Source of the DNA: VXYL01 sp965203685
Lineage (GTDB): Bacteria > Pseudomonadota > Gammaproteobacteria > Pseudomonadales > Azotimanducaceae
Length of the DNA: 64,000 bases
NCBI GenBank assembly: GCA_965203685.1
Contig: OZ241908.1
Coordinates: forward strand, 1,922,001-1,986,000
Direction: 5' to 3'
Shown here: positions 16,985-26,568 of the stretch, piece by piece
How the letters are laid out: every line of letters begins with the position of its first letter
Numbering within the stretch: the stretch's first letter is position 1
Position numbers and translations under genes: made by a program
Notes under the pieces: model-generated
What the model was told of the DNA's origin: nothing
What the model saw: the letters and a program-made list of their open reading frames with translations, nothing else
The model's database searches: none

Positions 16985-18508
16985 CTATGGGGCGGCGTCG
17001 ACGAACAGGCGTTGTCCAATGCGCAGGATGTCGCCGGGGCCGATCCCGTTGGCCTGCATCAAGGCCTTGCGTGTCACGCCCAGACGACGCGCGATACGCC
17101 AGATAGAGTCCCCGGATCGAACGACATAGACGAAGGCGGAACCGGTTTCGGCGGCCGGTCGTCGCGGTCCGAAGACGCCGCTGCCGGGTCGTCGCATGAC
17201 CCCACCCACGGGCACGAGCAACTCGTCCCCGGTCCGAATCAGCGTGCTCGGCAGTCCGTTCATCTGTCGCAACGTCGCCACGTCGGTGCCGAAACGGTGC
17301 GCGAGGTGGCCCAACGTATCGTTGGCCTCGATTCGCACACGCTGCCACTGCAAACGCTCGTCACTGCGAAGCCCTGCGATGGCATCGATGGCGGCCTGCT
17401 CGTCGTCGGCGTCGACGAGCAAGCGGTGCGGCCCGCGCGGATGCGTCGCCCACCGCTTGAGGGCCGGGTTGCGGCGGTATAGGTATTCCGGCGGCTTGCC
17501 CATCGCGGCGGCGGCCAGCGCGACATCGATCTGGCTACCCGTCTCGACGACGGCAAATCCGACCTCGGCCGACGTACCGTCGCCGAGTGGTAGCTCCACG
17601 CCGTATTGGCCCGGCGTGGCGAGTACCGCCGCGTAGGCCAGCACCTTGGCGACGTGTTCGCGCGTCTCGCGTGGCACCTCGATGTCGAAGAAGCCCGGCG
17701 TCTCGACGCTTGCGGCGCGCAGCGAGCGGGCCAGGCGACCTTCACCGCAGTTGTAGGCGGCCAGCGCTAATAGCCAGTCGTCGAACCGGGCATGCAACTG
17801 CGTCAGGTAGTCGAGCGCCGCGGTCGTCGCCGACACAGGGTCTCGGCGCTCGTCCGCCCACCAATCCACCTTGAGGCCGTATTGCCGAGCCGTGCCGGGT
17901 ACGAACTGCCACAGGCCCCCGGCACCTTGCGGCGAGAATGCGAAAGGGTCCAGCCCGCTTTCCACGATCGGCACAAGGCATAGCTCGCCGGGTAGGCCCC
18001 TCGCGCGGACCTCGGCGCACGCGTGGCGCATGGTGTCCAGGCGACCGACGCCCGGTTCGGACTCGGAACGCGGTGGGCCAGGCGACTCGGCCTCGCCGTC
18101 ACGGTTGCGCTCGTCCAAGAACCCCAACCGATCCGCGATGGCCTTTTGCGTGGCCAACGCCGTGATCTGTCGCGCGACCGCAGGCTGCTCGACGTGGTGG
18201 TCGAGTTCGAAACTGCGCTTAAGTTCCGCCAGGAACCCGGCAGGTTCGGCTTTGGTCGGGGGTGCGTCTTGTTGGATGGGCGACTCGGCCGGCCTTTCGT
18301 CGCTGACTTGTGCCGGCGGCGTCGGGACGCGGGTCTCCGGCGGCAGCTCGACCGGTGCCGACGGCTGCTGGACGCACCCCGCGGCAAACGCTGCCAGGAA
18401 CGCAAGCGCGGTGGCCCGAACTCCGGCGCGCCAAGTCGCTCGGCTTGTGGATGACCCTGGGTATCTACCCTTGAGTCGCTTCGCGAACCGTCTTGCGGCG
18501 TATGCCAC
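16985..18508 (-). CDS. mltD: Membrane-bound lytic murein transglycosylase D, lipoprotein
   Basis: Cleaves glycan strands of peptidoglycan. It has 507 residues. A lipobox (FAAGC, Cys at about residue 45) follows a hydrophobic stretch. The lysozyme-like SLT domain carries the catalytic Glu in VESGLDPFAFSPQGAGG and the supporting GLWQFVPGTARQYGL. Two C-terminal LysM modules bind peptidoglycan (NDTLGHLAHRFGTDV and GDSIWRIARRLGVTR). The n-region before the lipobox is long, so the true start may lie further in, though no better start codon is seen. It is convergent with ppiD and divergent from the methyltransferase, with a family B repeat in the divergent gap. Confidence 0.93.
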   Translation of the reverse strand: MAYAARRFAKRLKGRYPGSSTSRATWRAGVRATALAFLAAFAAGCVQQPSAPVELPPETRVPTPPAQVSDERPAESPIQQDAPPTKAEPAGFLAELKRSFELDHHVEQPAVARQITALATQKAIADRLGFLDERNRDGEAESPGPPRSESEPGVGRLDTMRHACAEVRARGLPGELCLVPIVESGLDPFAFSPQGAGGLWQFVPGTARQYGLKVDWWADERRDPVSATTAALDYLTQLHARFDDWLLALAAYNCGEGRLARSLRAASVETPGFFDIEVPRETREHVAKVLAYAAVLATPGQYGVELPLGDGTSAEVGFAVVETGSQIDVALAAAAMGKPPEYLYRRNPALKRWATHPRGPHRLLVDADDEQAAIDAIAGLRSDERLQWQRVRIEANDTLGHLAHRFGTDVATLRQMNGLPSTLIRTGDELLVPVGGVMRRPGSGVFGPRRPAAETGSAFVYVVRSGDSIWRIARRLGVTRKALMQANGIGPGDILRIGQRLFVDAAP

Positions 18509-18604
18509 TGGTCGTCAAACTAGTTGCACATTTCGTTCGTGGACTTTGCCGTTTGGCCCATGGAAAAGCCAGCGGGCTGCGCCCGATGACGGTGTTGCCG
18601 AGCA

Positions 18605-18669
18605 CGGTGCGCGGACGTCCCCGAACCGACTTGCGGTTCGCATCCGCTTGGGGTTCGCGTCCGCATTCC
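18605..18669. repeat. Family B palindromic repeat, long form
   Basis: Begins GGTGCGCGGACGTCC and contains the nested inverted pair CGAACCG..CGGTTCG, then GCGTCCGCATTCC, so it can fold as a compound hairpin. Related copies are at 26412, 26483, 35296 and 45849. It lies between mltD and the methyltransferase gene. Confidence 0.75.
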
Positions 18670-18683
18670 GTCCCGTACTCCCG

Positions 18684-19472
18684 GTGATTGAAGAACGCCA
18701 CCAGGGCGTGGGCCAACGCGCATCCGCGACCGGCTTTCTGGCCGAACCGCAGCGGCGGTTGGCGGCGTGGTTCCAGACCCCGGGCGGTGCTCGCCTCTTG
18801 GCGGCCGAGCGCGGGCCGCTTGCGAAGACCGTGCGCCTACTCCATGGCGACGCGATGCTCTGGCTGGGGGCGCCACCAGGACTCATCGAGGTGACGTCGC
18901 GTTGCATGGTGAGGCTGACGGTTCACAATCTTCCCGGGTGCGATGGGACCGGTGCCACGGCGTCGGGGATCGTCGCGGATCCCATGGACCTGCCTCTTGC
19001 GTCGGGCAGCCTGGACGGTGTCATCCTGCACCATGTGCTCGAAGCCGCGCCCGACCCCCGGGCCGTGGTCCGCGAGGTGACCCGTGCCCTGCGGCCCGGC
19101 GGACGTTTGGTCGTCGCGGGCTTCAACCCGTTCAGCCTGTGGTCGTTGGCCCGCCTGCGACCGTCGTTGCGGGGCGTCAAGCCCGTGAGCACGTTGCGAC
19201 TGTACGACTGGTTGGCCGTGTTGGGCTTCGAACGCAGCGCCCGCACGATCCACCTGCACTACCGCGGCGCCTTGCCGTTCGCGCTGGCCAATAAGCACTG
19301 GCAACGGGCAAGCAACACCCTGGGCAAGCTCCAGTTGCCCCTCGGCGGCGTGTACCTGCTGGTCGCCACCAAGGTTGGCCACGGGGTCATTCTTGAACGA
19401 GCCCAAAGGCGGCGCGAGCTCCGTGCCTTGGCGGGAGCGCTGCCGAACCCCGCTCGCCGCCAGGCGGCCTGA
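18684..19472 (+). CDS. Class I SAM-dependent methyltransferase
   Basis: A 262-residue methyltransferase of the Methyltransf_11 type. The motif I region is weak; the post-I acidic motif is VADPMDLPLASGSLDGVILHH, followed by HVLEAAPDPRAVVREVTRAL and LRPGGRLVVAGFNP. A gene of this type precedes rnhA in Pseudomonas and relatives, where its substrate is unknown. A GTG at 18684 was chosen because the long open frame upstream crosses the family B repeat and mltD antisense. The glyoxalase II gene often found between mltD and this gene is missing. Confidence 0.82.
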   Translation: MIEERHQGVGQRASATGFLAEPQRRLAAWFQTPGGARLLAAERGPLAKTVRLLHGDAMLWLGAPPGLIEVTSRCMVRLTVHNLPGCDGTGATASGIVADPMDLPLASGSLDGVILHHVLEAAPDPRAVVREVTRALRPGGRLVVAGFNPFSLWSLARLRPSLRGVKPVSTLRLYDWLAVLGFERSARTIHLHYRGALPFALANKHWQRASNTLGKLQLPLGGVYLLVATKVGHGVILERAQRRRELRALAGALPNPARRQAA

Positions 19473-19513
19473 CGGGCAGGGCCGGACGCCGTTCCGTCCC
19501 GCCGCCGAAGGCG

Positions 19514-19999
19514 TCATTCGGCCAGGTGCCGCTCCAGGGCCACCAAGGCATCGCTGTAGGCCGCCTCCACCCAGGCGGGGTCCCAGAACCACACGCCAAT
19601 GCCACGGTACTCTTCGTGTTGAGTCACCCGCGTGCCACCCGCGGCCGGTTCAAGGATCCACGTATGGTCGAAGGTCAGCACGCCGCGCATTCCGCCGAAC
19701 TGGTTGATCTCCTGCTTGTCGGCCAGCCGGGTCACCAGGGAATCGACCGGCGTTGTGCCGCCATCGCCGGTTTTCATCTGGTAACGCATCGTGCTCCCCG
19801 CTTCGAAGTTCCCCTCCGCAGCCACCAGGACCGGGTTCCATTCGTTGTATCGTTCCGTGGCCAACAGCACGGCCCAGATCGCCCCTGCGGTGTGCGGAAT
19901 CACGCGCTCGGCGTGAACGGACTTCCTACCCGTGAGCGCCAGTACCACCAGTAGAGCAATGGTGACGAGGATCCCCAACAGCCAATGCAAGCGCCGCAT
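19514..19999 (-). CDS. SRPBCC-fold (polyketide cyclase/START-like) protein, membrane-anchored
   Basis: A 161-residue protein with an N-terminal hydrophobic helix (LLGILVTIALLVVLALTG) followed by an SRPBCC-type domain: HAERVIPHTAGAIWAVL, YNEWNPVLV, TFDHTWILEPAAGGTRVTQHE. Members bind hydrophobic ligands, but no specific ligand can be inferred. A large inverted repeat lies just upstream of its start, in the gap shared with rnhA. It is convergent with the methyltransferase. Confidence 0.75.
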   Translation of the reverse strand: MRRLHWLLGILVTIALLVVLALTGRKSVHAERVIPHTAGAIWAVLLATERYNEWNPVLVAAEGNFEAGSTMRYQMKTGDGGTTPVDSLVTRLADKQEINQFGGMRGVLTFDHTWILEPAAGGTRVTQHEEYRGIGVWFWDPAWVEAAYSDALVALERHLAE

Positions 20000-20022
20000 T
20001 AGTCAGCCTCCATCCGGGGTCA

Positions 20023-20063
20023 CTGTACGTGACGCCGACAATTGTCGGCTTGTCAGTGTACAG
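20023..20063. repeat. 41-bp dyad in the divergent SRPBCC/rnhA promoter region
   Basis: A perfect 16-bp palindrome, GCCGACAATTGTCGGC (20034-20049), flanked by inverted arms CTGTACGTGAC (20023-20033) and GTCAGTGTACAG (20052-20063), which match apart from one extra base. No T-run follows on either strand, so it looks more like an operator or structured element than a terminator. Confidence 0.8.
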
Positions 20064-20189
20064 GCTGGCAATCGTTGTCGAGGAAGTTCGCTGCACTCCT
20101 TTGGCGTTTGCCCGGCGTCAGCGTTAGACTGCGGGGCATCGCGGCTTGTGGGCTGATCGACACGGACGTATGGGCGCAATGGAATGTGC

Positions 20190-20635
20190 ATGGCCGACGT
20201 CGTAGAAATCTTCACCGACGGCGCATGCCGGGGCAATCCGGGTCCTGGCGGCTGGGCGGCGCTTCTCCGCTACCGCGAGGCCGAGCGCGCCATCAGCGGC
20301 GCGGAGCCGCACACCACCAACAACCGCATGGAACTCACCGCGGCGATCGAAGGTCTGGCGGCACTCAAGCGCGCCAGTCGCGTCGTGTTGACGACGGACT
20401 CCGAGTACGTGAGACAGGGCATCACGCGGTGGATCGCCGCTTGGAAGAGGCGCGGCTGGCGGCGCGCCGATCGCCAGCCGGTCCTCAACCAGGATCTCTG
20501 GCAGCGCTTGGACAGCCTGAACACGGAGCACGAGGTGCGCTGGGAGTGGGTCAAAGGCCATAGCGGCCACGCCGAGAACGAGGCCGTGGACCAAGCCGCC
20601 AACGAGGCGATCGACGCCATGCTCCAGCGCAAGCG

Positions 20636-20639
<4 letters not shown>
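20190..20639 (+). CDS. rnhA: Ribonuclease HI
   Basis: Degrades the RNA strand of RNA-DNA hybrids. It has 149 residues from the ATG at 20190 (MADVVEIFTDGACRGNPG); another ATG two codons earlier is equally in frame. The catalytic acids are visible: Asp in FTDGACRGNPG, Glu in NNRMELTAAI, Asp in TTDSEYVRQG and the last Asp in NEAVDQAANEA. It overlaps dnaQ by four bases (ATGA), a conserved arrangement. A modest promoter-like pair, TTGGCG (20101) and TTAGAC (20124), lies upstream. Confidence 0.96.
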
Positions 20640-21388
<749 letters not shown>

Positions 21389-21423
21389 GGCGCGGATCGA
21401 ACGCGCCCATCGAAGGTAGGCGC

Positions 21424-22926
21424 CTACAACAGGTAGGTCACGCCGATCCAACCCATGATGCCCATCGTGATGGTGTACGGCAGTGCCATGATGACCATGC
21501 GACCGTACGAGAGCCGGATCAGGGGTGCCAGCGACGACGTCAGCAGGAACAGGAACGCGGCTTGGCCGTTCGGCGTGGCGACGCTCGGTATGTTGGTCCC
21601 CGTGTTGATCGCCACCGCCAAGAGGTCGAACTGCTCGCGGCCGATGATGCCCTCGGTGAACGCTTTCTGGACTTCGCCGATGTAGACCGTCGCCACGAAC
21701 ACGTTGTCGCTTATCATCGAGAGCACGCCGTTGGCGATGTAGAACGTACCGGGCTGCTGGCTCTCGGGTAGCGTGAGCACGTACTCGATGACCGGCTGGA
21801 ACAATTGCTGATCGGAAATGACCGCGACGATCCCGAAGAAGACGCACAAGAGCGCCGTGAACGGCAGCGCTTCCTCGAAGGCGTGGCCGAGGCGATGTTC
21901 CTGCACGATGCCGTTGAACGCCGTTTGCAGGACGATCACGGAAAGCCCGATCAAGCCGATCTCGGCGACGTGGAATGCGAGCGCGAAGGCGAGGAGGACG
22001 GCGGTGACCGCCTGCACGACCAAGCGCGCGGACTCCGTGCGCGTGCGGCTTGCCGATTGCTCCTCGTCGAACTCGGCGAGGATTGTCAGCACGGGCGCGG
22101 GGATGGTGACGCCGTAGCCGAAACGCTTTATCTGCTCGAGGAATAGGCAGGTCAGGAGGCCCACCACGAGAACAGGCAAGGTTACGGGCAGCATACGGGT
22201 GAAGAACTCCATGAACTCCCAGCCCATCTTGTCGGCGATCAAGACGTTCTGCGGTTCGCCGACGATCGTCATGACGCCGCCAAGCGCAGTGCCGACGGCG
22301 GCGTGCATGACGAGGCTGCGCAGGAATGCGCGGAACTGGTCGAGATCCTCGCGATGCAGTTCGTGGACCTCGTCGTCGACGCTGCTGCCTCCCGAAGCCA
22401 CCCGGTGGTAGACCCCGTAGAACCCGACGGCGACGCTGATGACCACGGCGGTCACGGTCAGGGCGTCGAGGAAGGCGGACAGGACGGCCGCGACGAAACA
22501 GAAGAGGACCGAAAGCAGCATCTTGTTGCGGATGCGCACGAGGATCTTCGTGAAGGTGAACAGCAGCAGTTCCTTCATGAAGTAGATGCCGGCCACCATG
22601 AACACCAGCAGGAGTATCACCTTCAGGTTGTCCTCGACTTCGTGGTAGACGTGACCGGGGGTGGTCATGCCGATCAGCAGCGCTTCGATGGCCAATAAAC
22701 CACCGGGTTGCAGCGGGTAGCAGCGCAGCGCCATGGCCAGCGTGAAGATGAACTGCAGCACCAGGATCCAGCCGGCGACGAATCCGCCGAGTCCGACGTA
22801 CAGGAACGGATTGACGAACAGGAAGACAAGTATCGTCGCCTTGTACCAGGGCGGTGCTTCCCCGAGAAAGTTTGTCCAGTAAGCCACCCACCAGGCGTGG
22901 TCGCGACCGCCGTGCATTTCAGCCAT
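21424..22926 (-). CDS. nhaB: Na+/H+ antiporter NhaB
   Basis: Inner-membrane sodium-proton exchanger of the ion transporter superfamily. The protein has 500 residues and about a dozen hydrophobic segments. It begins in the NhaB manner (WTNFLGEAPPWYKATILVFL), and the conserved GEPQNVLIADKMGWEF and TNIPSVATPNGQAAFLFLLT regions are present. It is divergent from nudC across 185 bases that hold a TAGAAT box (23012) without a clear -35 element. Possession of NhaB is compatible with a saline habitat. Confidence 0.95.
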   Translation of the reverse strand: MAEMHGGRDHAWWVAYWTNFLGEAPPWYKATILVFLFVNPFLYVGLGGFVAGWILVLQFIFTLAMALRCYPLQPGGLLAIEALLIGMTTPGHVYHEVEDNLKVILLLVFMVAGIYFMKELLLFTFTKILVRIRNKMLLSVLFCFVAAVLSAFLDALTVTAVVISVAVGFYGVYHRVASGGSSVDDEVHELHREDLDQFRAFLRSLVMHAAVGTALGGVMTIVGEPQNVLIADKMGWEFMEFFTRMLPVTLPVLVVGLLTCLFLEQIKRFGYGVTIPAPVLTILAEFDEEQSASRTRTESARLVVQAVTAVLLAFALAFHVAEIGLIGLSVIVLQTAFNGIVQEHRLGHAFEEALPFTALLCVFFGIVAVISDQQLFQPVIEYVLTLPESQQPGTFYIANGVLSMISDNVFVATVYIGEVQKAFTEGIIGREQFDLLAVAINTGTNIPSVATPNGQAAFLFLLTSSLAPLIRLSYGRMVIMALPYTITMGIMGWIGVTYLL

Positions 22927-23111
22927 TTACACTCCTCTTCCTACCGCTGCCGACAAGCCGCGCGACGGCGCGCCCGGCTGGTCAGGCGGCAGCGGGCAGC
23001 CGTTTTTTCGCTAGAATCGTGCACTTGGCCAGCGAGGGCGACGTGAACGTCGGTAAGCCGACGCACGTTTGAGCCGATTCCGCGCAAAACGCGCGAGTAT
23101 AGCAACAGCAG

Positions 23112-23969
23112 GTGAGTCCATTGTTCGTTACGGGCCCTTCGAAGTTCATCTCCGAGACGAGGCCGCCTGAGGGCCTCGACCAGGGCGATGCGCTCTATTT
23201 CGTCTGCCTGGGCGATGAGCTGCTGTCGATCAGCGAGCAAGGCATTCCACGTCCCGTCACGGCGGACGAGTTCCGCTGGGTGGATCTCAACGTGACCTAT
23301 AGGCACTACTTGGGCCGCTGGGGGAGCCAGGGTTGTTTCGCCCTCGCAGCCGAGCGTCCGCCCGGCAGTGCGGCCCTCGAGGGGTTCGCCGTGACCGGGC
23401 TGCGCGCTTGGCTTGGCCGCGTGGAGCCGGACTTCTTCTACCTCGCCGGGCGCGCCAAGCAGATCGTGGAATGGCACCGCGACCATCGCTACTGCGGGCG
23501 CTGCGGCAGCTTGAACGAAGAGCATCCGACGGACCGCGCCAAGCACTGTTCAGAGTGCGGCCTGACCACCTACCCGCGACTGTCGCCGAGCATCATCGTT
23601 CTGGTCCGCAATGGCGAGGACATGCTGCTCGCGCGCAACGTGGCCTGGCCCACGGGCATGTTCTCGACGCTGGCCGGGTTCGTCGAGCCGGGCGAGTCCA
23701 TCGAGCAAACGGTGCATCGGGAGGTCGCCGAGGAAGTCGGACTGCAGGTCACCAACCTGCGCTATCTCGGCAGCCAGTCGTGGCCGTTCCCGAACTCGCT
23801 CATGCTCGGGTTTCACGCCGACTACGCGGGTGGCGAGATTGCCTATCACGACGGCGAGATTGCCGACGCACGCTGGTTCCACTACCGGGACATGCCCAAT
23901 GTCCCCGGCGGCACGGCGATCTCACGATGGCTGATCGACGCGTTCATCCGTGAAATGAGCGCGTCTTAA
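23112..23969 (+). CDS. nudC: NADH pyrophosphatase / NAD-cap hydrolase, Nudix family
   Basis: Hydrolyses NADH and removes NAD caps from RNA. The protein has 285 residues. A zinc ribbon with four Cys (CGRCGSLNEEH and KHCSECG) precedes the Nudix box GFVEPGESIEQTVHREVAEEVG. The diagnostic NudC motif after it reads SQSWPFPNSLMLGF. The start is GTG at 23112, preceded by a weak ribosome site. The 3' end overlaps the convergent SCP2 gene by four bases. Confidence 0.94.
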   Translation: MSPLFVTGPSKFISETRPPEGLDQGDALYFVCLGDELLSISEQGIPRPVTADEFRWVDLNVTYRHYLGRWGSQGCFALAAERPPGSAALEGFAVTGLRAWLGRVEPDFFYLAGRAKQIVEWHRDHRYCGRCGSLNEEHPTDRAKHCSECGLTTYPRLSPSIIVLVRNGEDMLLARNVAWPTGMFSTLAGFVEPGESIEQTVHREVAEEVGLQVTNLRYLGSQSWPFPNSLMLGFHADYAGGEIAYHDGEIADARWFHYRDMPNVPGGTAISRWLIDAFIREMSAS

Positions 23970-24322
23970 GCCGGTGGTGGCCCGGCGAAGTCCTGACGGA
24001 AAAGACCGAGGAGGACGAAGGCCAGGGGCAGGTGGCCGTCTGACCGGAAACGTCCGGTCATGAACGCGGCGATGGGGTCTTCCTCCCCGAGGATGATCGC
24101 ACGCGCCGTCTCCGGACGATCGAACGTGAACGTGACCTCGGGGACCGCGTCCGGTTCGAAATGGATCTCGCCGGCGCGCACCGAGAATACGAGCAACGTG
24201 CCGCCGTCCGTGGCCAACCTGAAAACCGTGTCCACGTGGGCAGCGGCTTGTGTTCTCAGTCGTCGCGCGAGTTCGGTCGGCAAATCCAAGGCGTAGCCAT
24301 CTTTTCGTTGCGGGCATGACAT
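23966..24322 (-). CDS. SCP2 sterol-binding domain protein
   Basis: A 118-residue protein formed almost wholly of an SCP-2-like fold: FRLATDGGTLLVFSVRAGEIHFEP, then VTFTFDRPETARAIILGEEDP, then AFMTGRFRSDGHLPLAFVL. Such proteins bind lipids in a hydrophobic tunnel; the ligand is unknown. It is divergent from sohB with only 50 bases between the starts, and the sohB promoter overlaps its first codons. Confidence 0.8.
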   Translation of the reverse strand: MSCPQRKDGYALDLPTELARRLRTQAAAHVDTVFRLATDGGTLLVFSVRAGEIHFEPDAVPEVTFTFDRPETARAIILGEEDPIAAFMTGRFRSDGHLPLAFVLLGLFRQDFAGPPPA

Positions 24323-24335
24323 TAACCGCTAGAAT
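24308..24335 (+). promoter_or_regulatory. Probable promoter for sohB
   Basis: TTGCGG at 24308-24313 and TAGAAT at 24330-24335, spacer 16. The -10 box is about 40 bases ahead of the sohB ATG. Confidence 0.5.
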
Positions 24336-24372
24336 CCGCCAAGCAATCAAGCGGTAAAGACTCCTACCCGCA

Positions 24373-25410
24373 ATGGAATTCCTGCTCGAGTACCTTGGCT
24401 TTCTCGCCAAGACGGCCACGGTCGTTGTGGCCGCGCTGATCGTGTTGTCCGCCGTGGCGGCGACGAGCGCCCACCGGGCGATGCGCAAACCGCCGACGGG
24501 TCACATCGAGATCACGCTGCTCAACGATCGTCTGCGCGACATGGGCCGGGTGATCGAAGAGGCGTCCATTTCCCACGCCGCCGCCAAGAAACAGCGCAAG
24601 CGGGAAGCCAAGGCCCGCAAGCATGAACGCAAGCGTCGCGACAAGGCCGAAGAGCAGCGTCGGCGCGTCTTCGTGTTGAACTTCAACGGCGACATCCAGG
24701 CGAGTGCGGTCGACAACTTGAGATTGGAGATCTCCGCGGTGCTCGCGTCTGCCGCCGAAGCCGACGAGGTCGTGGTGCGCGTTGAAAGCGCGGGCGGAAT
24801 GGTGCACGCCTACGGGCTCGCCGCCTCGCAGCTTGCTCGGGTGCGCAGTCACGGTCTGAAACTGACGGCGGCGGTGGACAAGGTTGCGGCGAGCGGCGGC
24901 TATCTCGTGGCCGCTGTCGCCGACCGCGTCCTGGCGGCACCGTTCGCCGTCGTCGGCTCCATCGGCGTCCTGGCCCAGATCCCGAACATTCACCGGCTGC
25001 TGAAGAAGCACGATGTCGATGTCGAAATACTCACCGCGGGGCGCTACAAGCGCACGCTCGATGTCCTTGGCGAGAACACCGAGCAAGGCCGCGAAAAGCT
25101 CCGCGAGGAACTCGAGGACATCCACGCGCTCTTCAAGGAATACGTCGCCGATTGGCGCCCAAGCCTGGACCTCGATGCGGTCTCGACCGGGGAGGCCTGG
25201 TACGGCCAACGCGCCTTGGATCGTGCGCTGGTCGATGAACTCGTGACGAGCGACGAGTACCTGGCAAGCGCCTGCACTGATGCCGAGGTGCTGGAGGTGG
25301 CCTGGGTGGAGCCCAAGCGGCCGATCGAGAAGCTCGTCGGACAGTTCTCGAGCGTGATCGAGAGCACGCTGCACCGACTACTGGACAGGACCATGGGAGG
25401 ATTTCGATGA
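24373..25410 (+). CDS. sohB: SohB-type inner-membrane serine protease
   Basis: S49-family peptidase related to SppA. The protein has 345 residues, with an N-terminal membrane helix (TATVVVAALIVLSAVAA), a basic Lys/Arg-rich linker at about 72-98, and the peptidase domain. The nucleophile Ser is in KVAASGGYLVAAVADR, with the partner Lys further on (GRYKRTLDVLGENTEQGR). The stop overlaps the start of the next gene as ATGA. Confidence 0.93.
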   Translation: MEFLLEYLGFLAKTATVVVAALIVLSAVAATSAHRAMRKPPTGHIEITLLNDRLRDMGRVIEEASISHAAAKKQRKREAKARKHERKRRDKAEEQRRRVFVLNFNGDIQASAVDNLRLEISAVLASAAEADEVVVRVESAGGMVHAYGLAASQLARVRSHGLKLTAAVDKVAASGGYLVAAVADRVLAAPFAVVGSIGVLAQIPNIHRLLKKHDVDVEILTAGRYKRTLDVLGENTEQGREKLREELEDIHALFKEYVADWRPSLDLDAVSTGEAWYGQRALDRALVDELVTSDEYLASACTDAEVLEVAWVEPKRPIEKLVGQFSSVIESTLHRLLDRTMGGFR

Positions 25411-26405
25411 GTGACGCATTTCGCGCATTCCGGGTCGACAAGACCGAAGACCGCAAGTACCCGCGCAGCATCGTCGAGCGCGAGACGGCGGACTTGCCCG
25501 ACGGCGAACTGCTCATCGACGTGGCGTACTCGTCGCTGAACTACAAGGACGCGTTGTCCGCGACCGGAAACCCGGGCGTCACCCGCAACTTCCCCCACAC
25601 TCCTGGGATTGACGCCGCCGGCGTGGTCGCGGAGTCGTCGGTCGACGCCTTCTCGCCGGGTGACGAGGTGATCGCCATTGGCTTCGATCTCGGCATGAAT
25701 ACGGCTGGCGGTTTCGGCCAGAAGATCCGCATCCCGGCAGGCTGGGCTGTACCCGTGCCGAGCGGCTTGGACCTGCGCACGAGCATGATCCTCGGGACGG
25801 CTGGCTTCACCGCGGCGCTATGCGTGGACAAGTTGGAGGCTGCGGGGATGTCGCCCGACGGCGGCCCCGTCCTGGTCACGGGGTCAACGGGCGGCGTGGG
25901 CTCCGTCGCCGTCAAGCTCCTCGCGAAACTCGGCTACGAGGTCCATGCGGTCACCGGCAAGGCGGCCCAGCACGGATTCCTGAAAGACTTAGGTGCCAGC
26001 GCCATCATGAGCCGGGAGGACGCCTTGGCCGGTGCCGAGCGCCCCCTCGGCCGCGAGACCTGGGGCGGCGTCGTCGACACCGTGGGCGGACAGATCCTCG
26101 TCAACGCCGTGAAGTCTCTTCGCTACGGCATGAGCCTGGCCGCTTGCGGTCTCGTAGCTTCGCCCGAGATCCCCGCAACCGTACTCCCGTTCATCCTGCG
26201 CCACGTCAACCTGCTCGGCATCGACTCGGTCGAGCTGCCCCTCGACCAGAAAAGCGCCATCTGGCGCAAACTCGGCGCCGACTGGCGCCTCGACGGCTTG
26301 GACGACCTCGTCGAGTTCTTAAATCTCGACACACTCTCGGACGCAATCGACCGCATCCTCGCCGGCGAGATGGTCGGACGCGGCCTAGTCGACCTAAGCG
26401 CCTAG
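25407..26405 (+). CDS. Zinc-independent quinone/acryloyl-CoA reductase (YhdH/AcuI type)
   Basis: A 332-residue NADPH-dependent medium-chain reductase. It opens FRAFRVDKTEDRKYPRSIVE and has SLNYKDALSATGNPGVTRNFPHTPGIDAAG, typical of YhdH/AcuI, and the Rossmann motif VTGSTGGVGSVAVKLLAKLGY. AcuI reduces acryloyl-CoA, for example downstream of DMSP breakdown; whether this copy does so cannot be told from sequence, as no other DMSP gene is near. Translationally coupled to sohB. The repeat-filled gap starts just after its stop. Confidence 0.88.
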   Translation: MSDAFRAFRVDKTEDRKYPRSIVERETADLPDGELLIDVAYSSLNYKDALSATGNPGVTRNFPHTPGIDAAGVVAESSVDAFSPGDEVIAIGFDLGMNTAGGFGQKIRIPAGWAVPVPSGLDLRTSMILGTAGFTAALCVDKLEAAGMSPDGGPVLVTGSTGGVGSVAVKLLAKLGYEVHAVTGKAAQHGFLKDLGASAIMSREDALAGAERPLGRETWGGVVDTVGGQILVNAVKSLRYGMSLAACGLVASPEIPATVLPFILRHVNLLGIDSVELPLDQKSAIWRKLGADWRLDGLDDLVEFLNLDTLSDAIDRILAGEMVGRGLVDLSA

Positions 26406-26411
26406 CGCCCC

Positions 26412-26455
26412 CGGTACGCGGACGTCGCCGAACCGCTTGCGGTTCACGTACGCAG
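26412..26455. repeat. Family B palindromic repeat, long form
   Basis: Starts GGTACGCGGACGTCGCC, followed by the inverted pair GAACCGC..GCGGTTC and ends ACGTACGC. About 42 bases, closely matching the copies at 18605 and, inverted, at 45849. Confidence 0.75.
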
Positions 26456-26482
26456 GGTCCGGTACGAGGCGTGGAGTATGGG

Positions 26483-26553
26483 CGGTACGCGGACGTCCTC
26501 GTCCGCATTCTCGCCTGCAAGGAACCAATGCGGGCGAGGACGCCCGCGTACCT
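26483..26553. repeat. Family B inverted pair
   Basis: GGTACGCGGACGTCCTCGTC continuing CGCATT at 26483-26508 faces its near-perfect reverse complement at 26528-26553, with two A/G-type differences in 26 positions and a loop of about 19 bases. It would form a long hairpin or cruciform between convergent genes, in the manner of paired REP (BIME) elements. Confidence 0.85.
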
Positions 26554-26568
26554 CGCCGGCGGCCGTGG

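Noticed and set aside
15282..17348. A 688-codon open frame on the minus strand across ppiD
   Set aside because: It is antisense to a well-supported ppiD, has no recognisable domain, and is Arg- and Gly-rich as expected of a shadow frame in GC-rich DNA.
17871..18683. Long plus-strand extension ahead of the methyltransferase
   Set aside because: It runs antisense through mltD and across a family B repeat; homology begins only near 18690.
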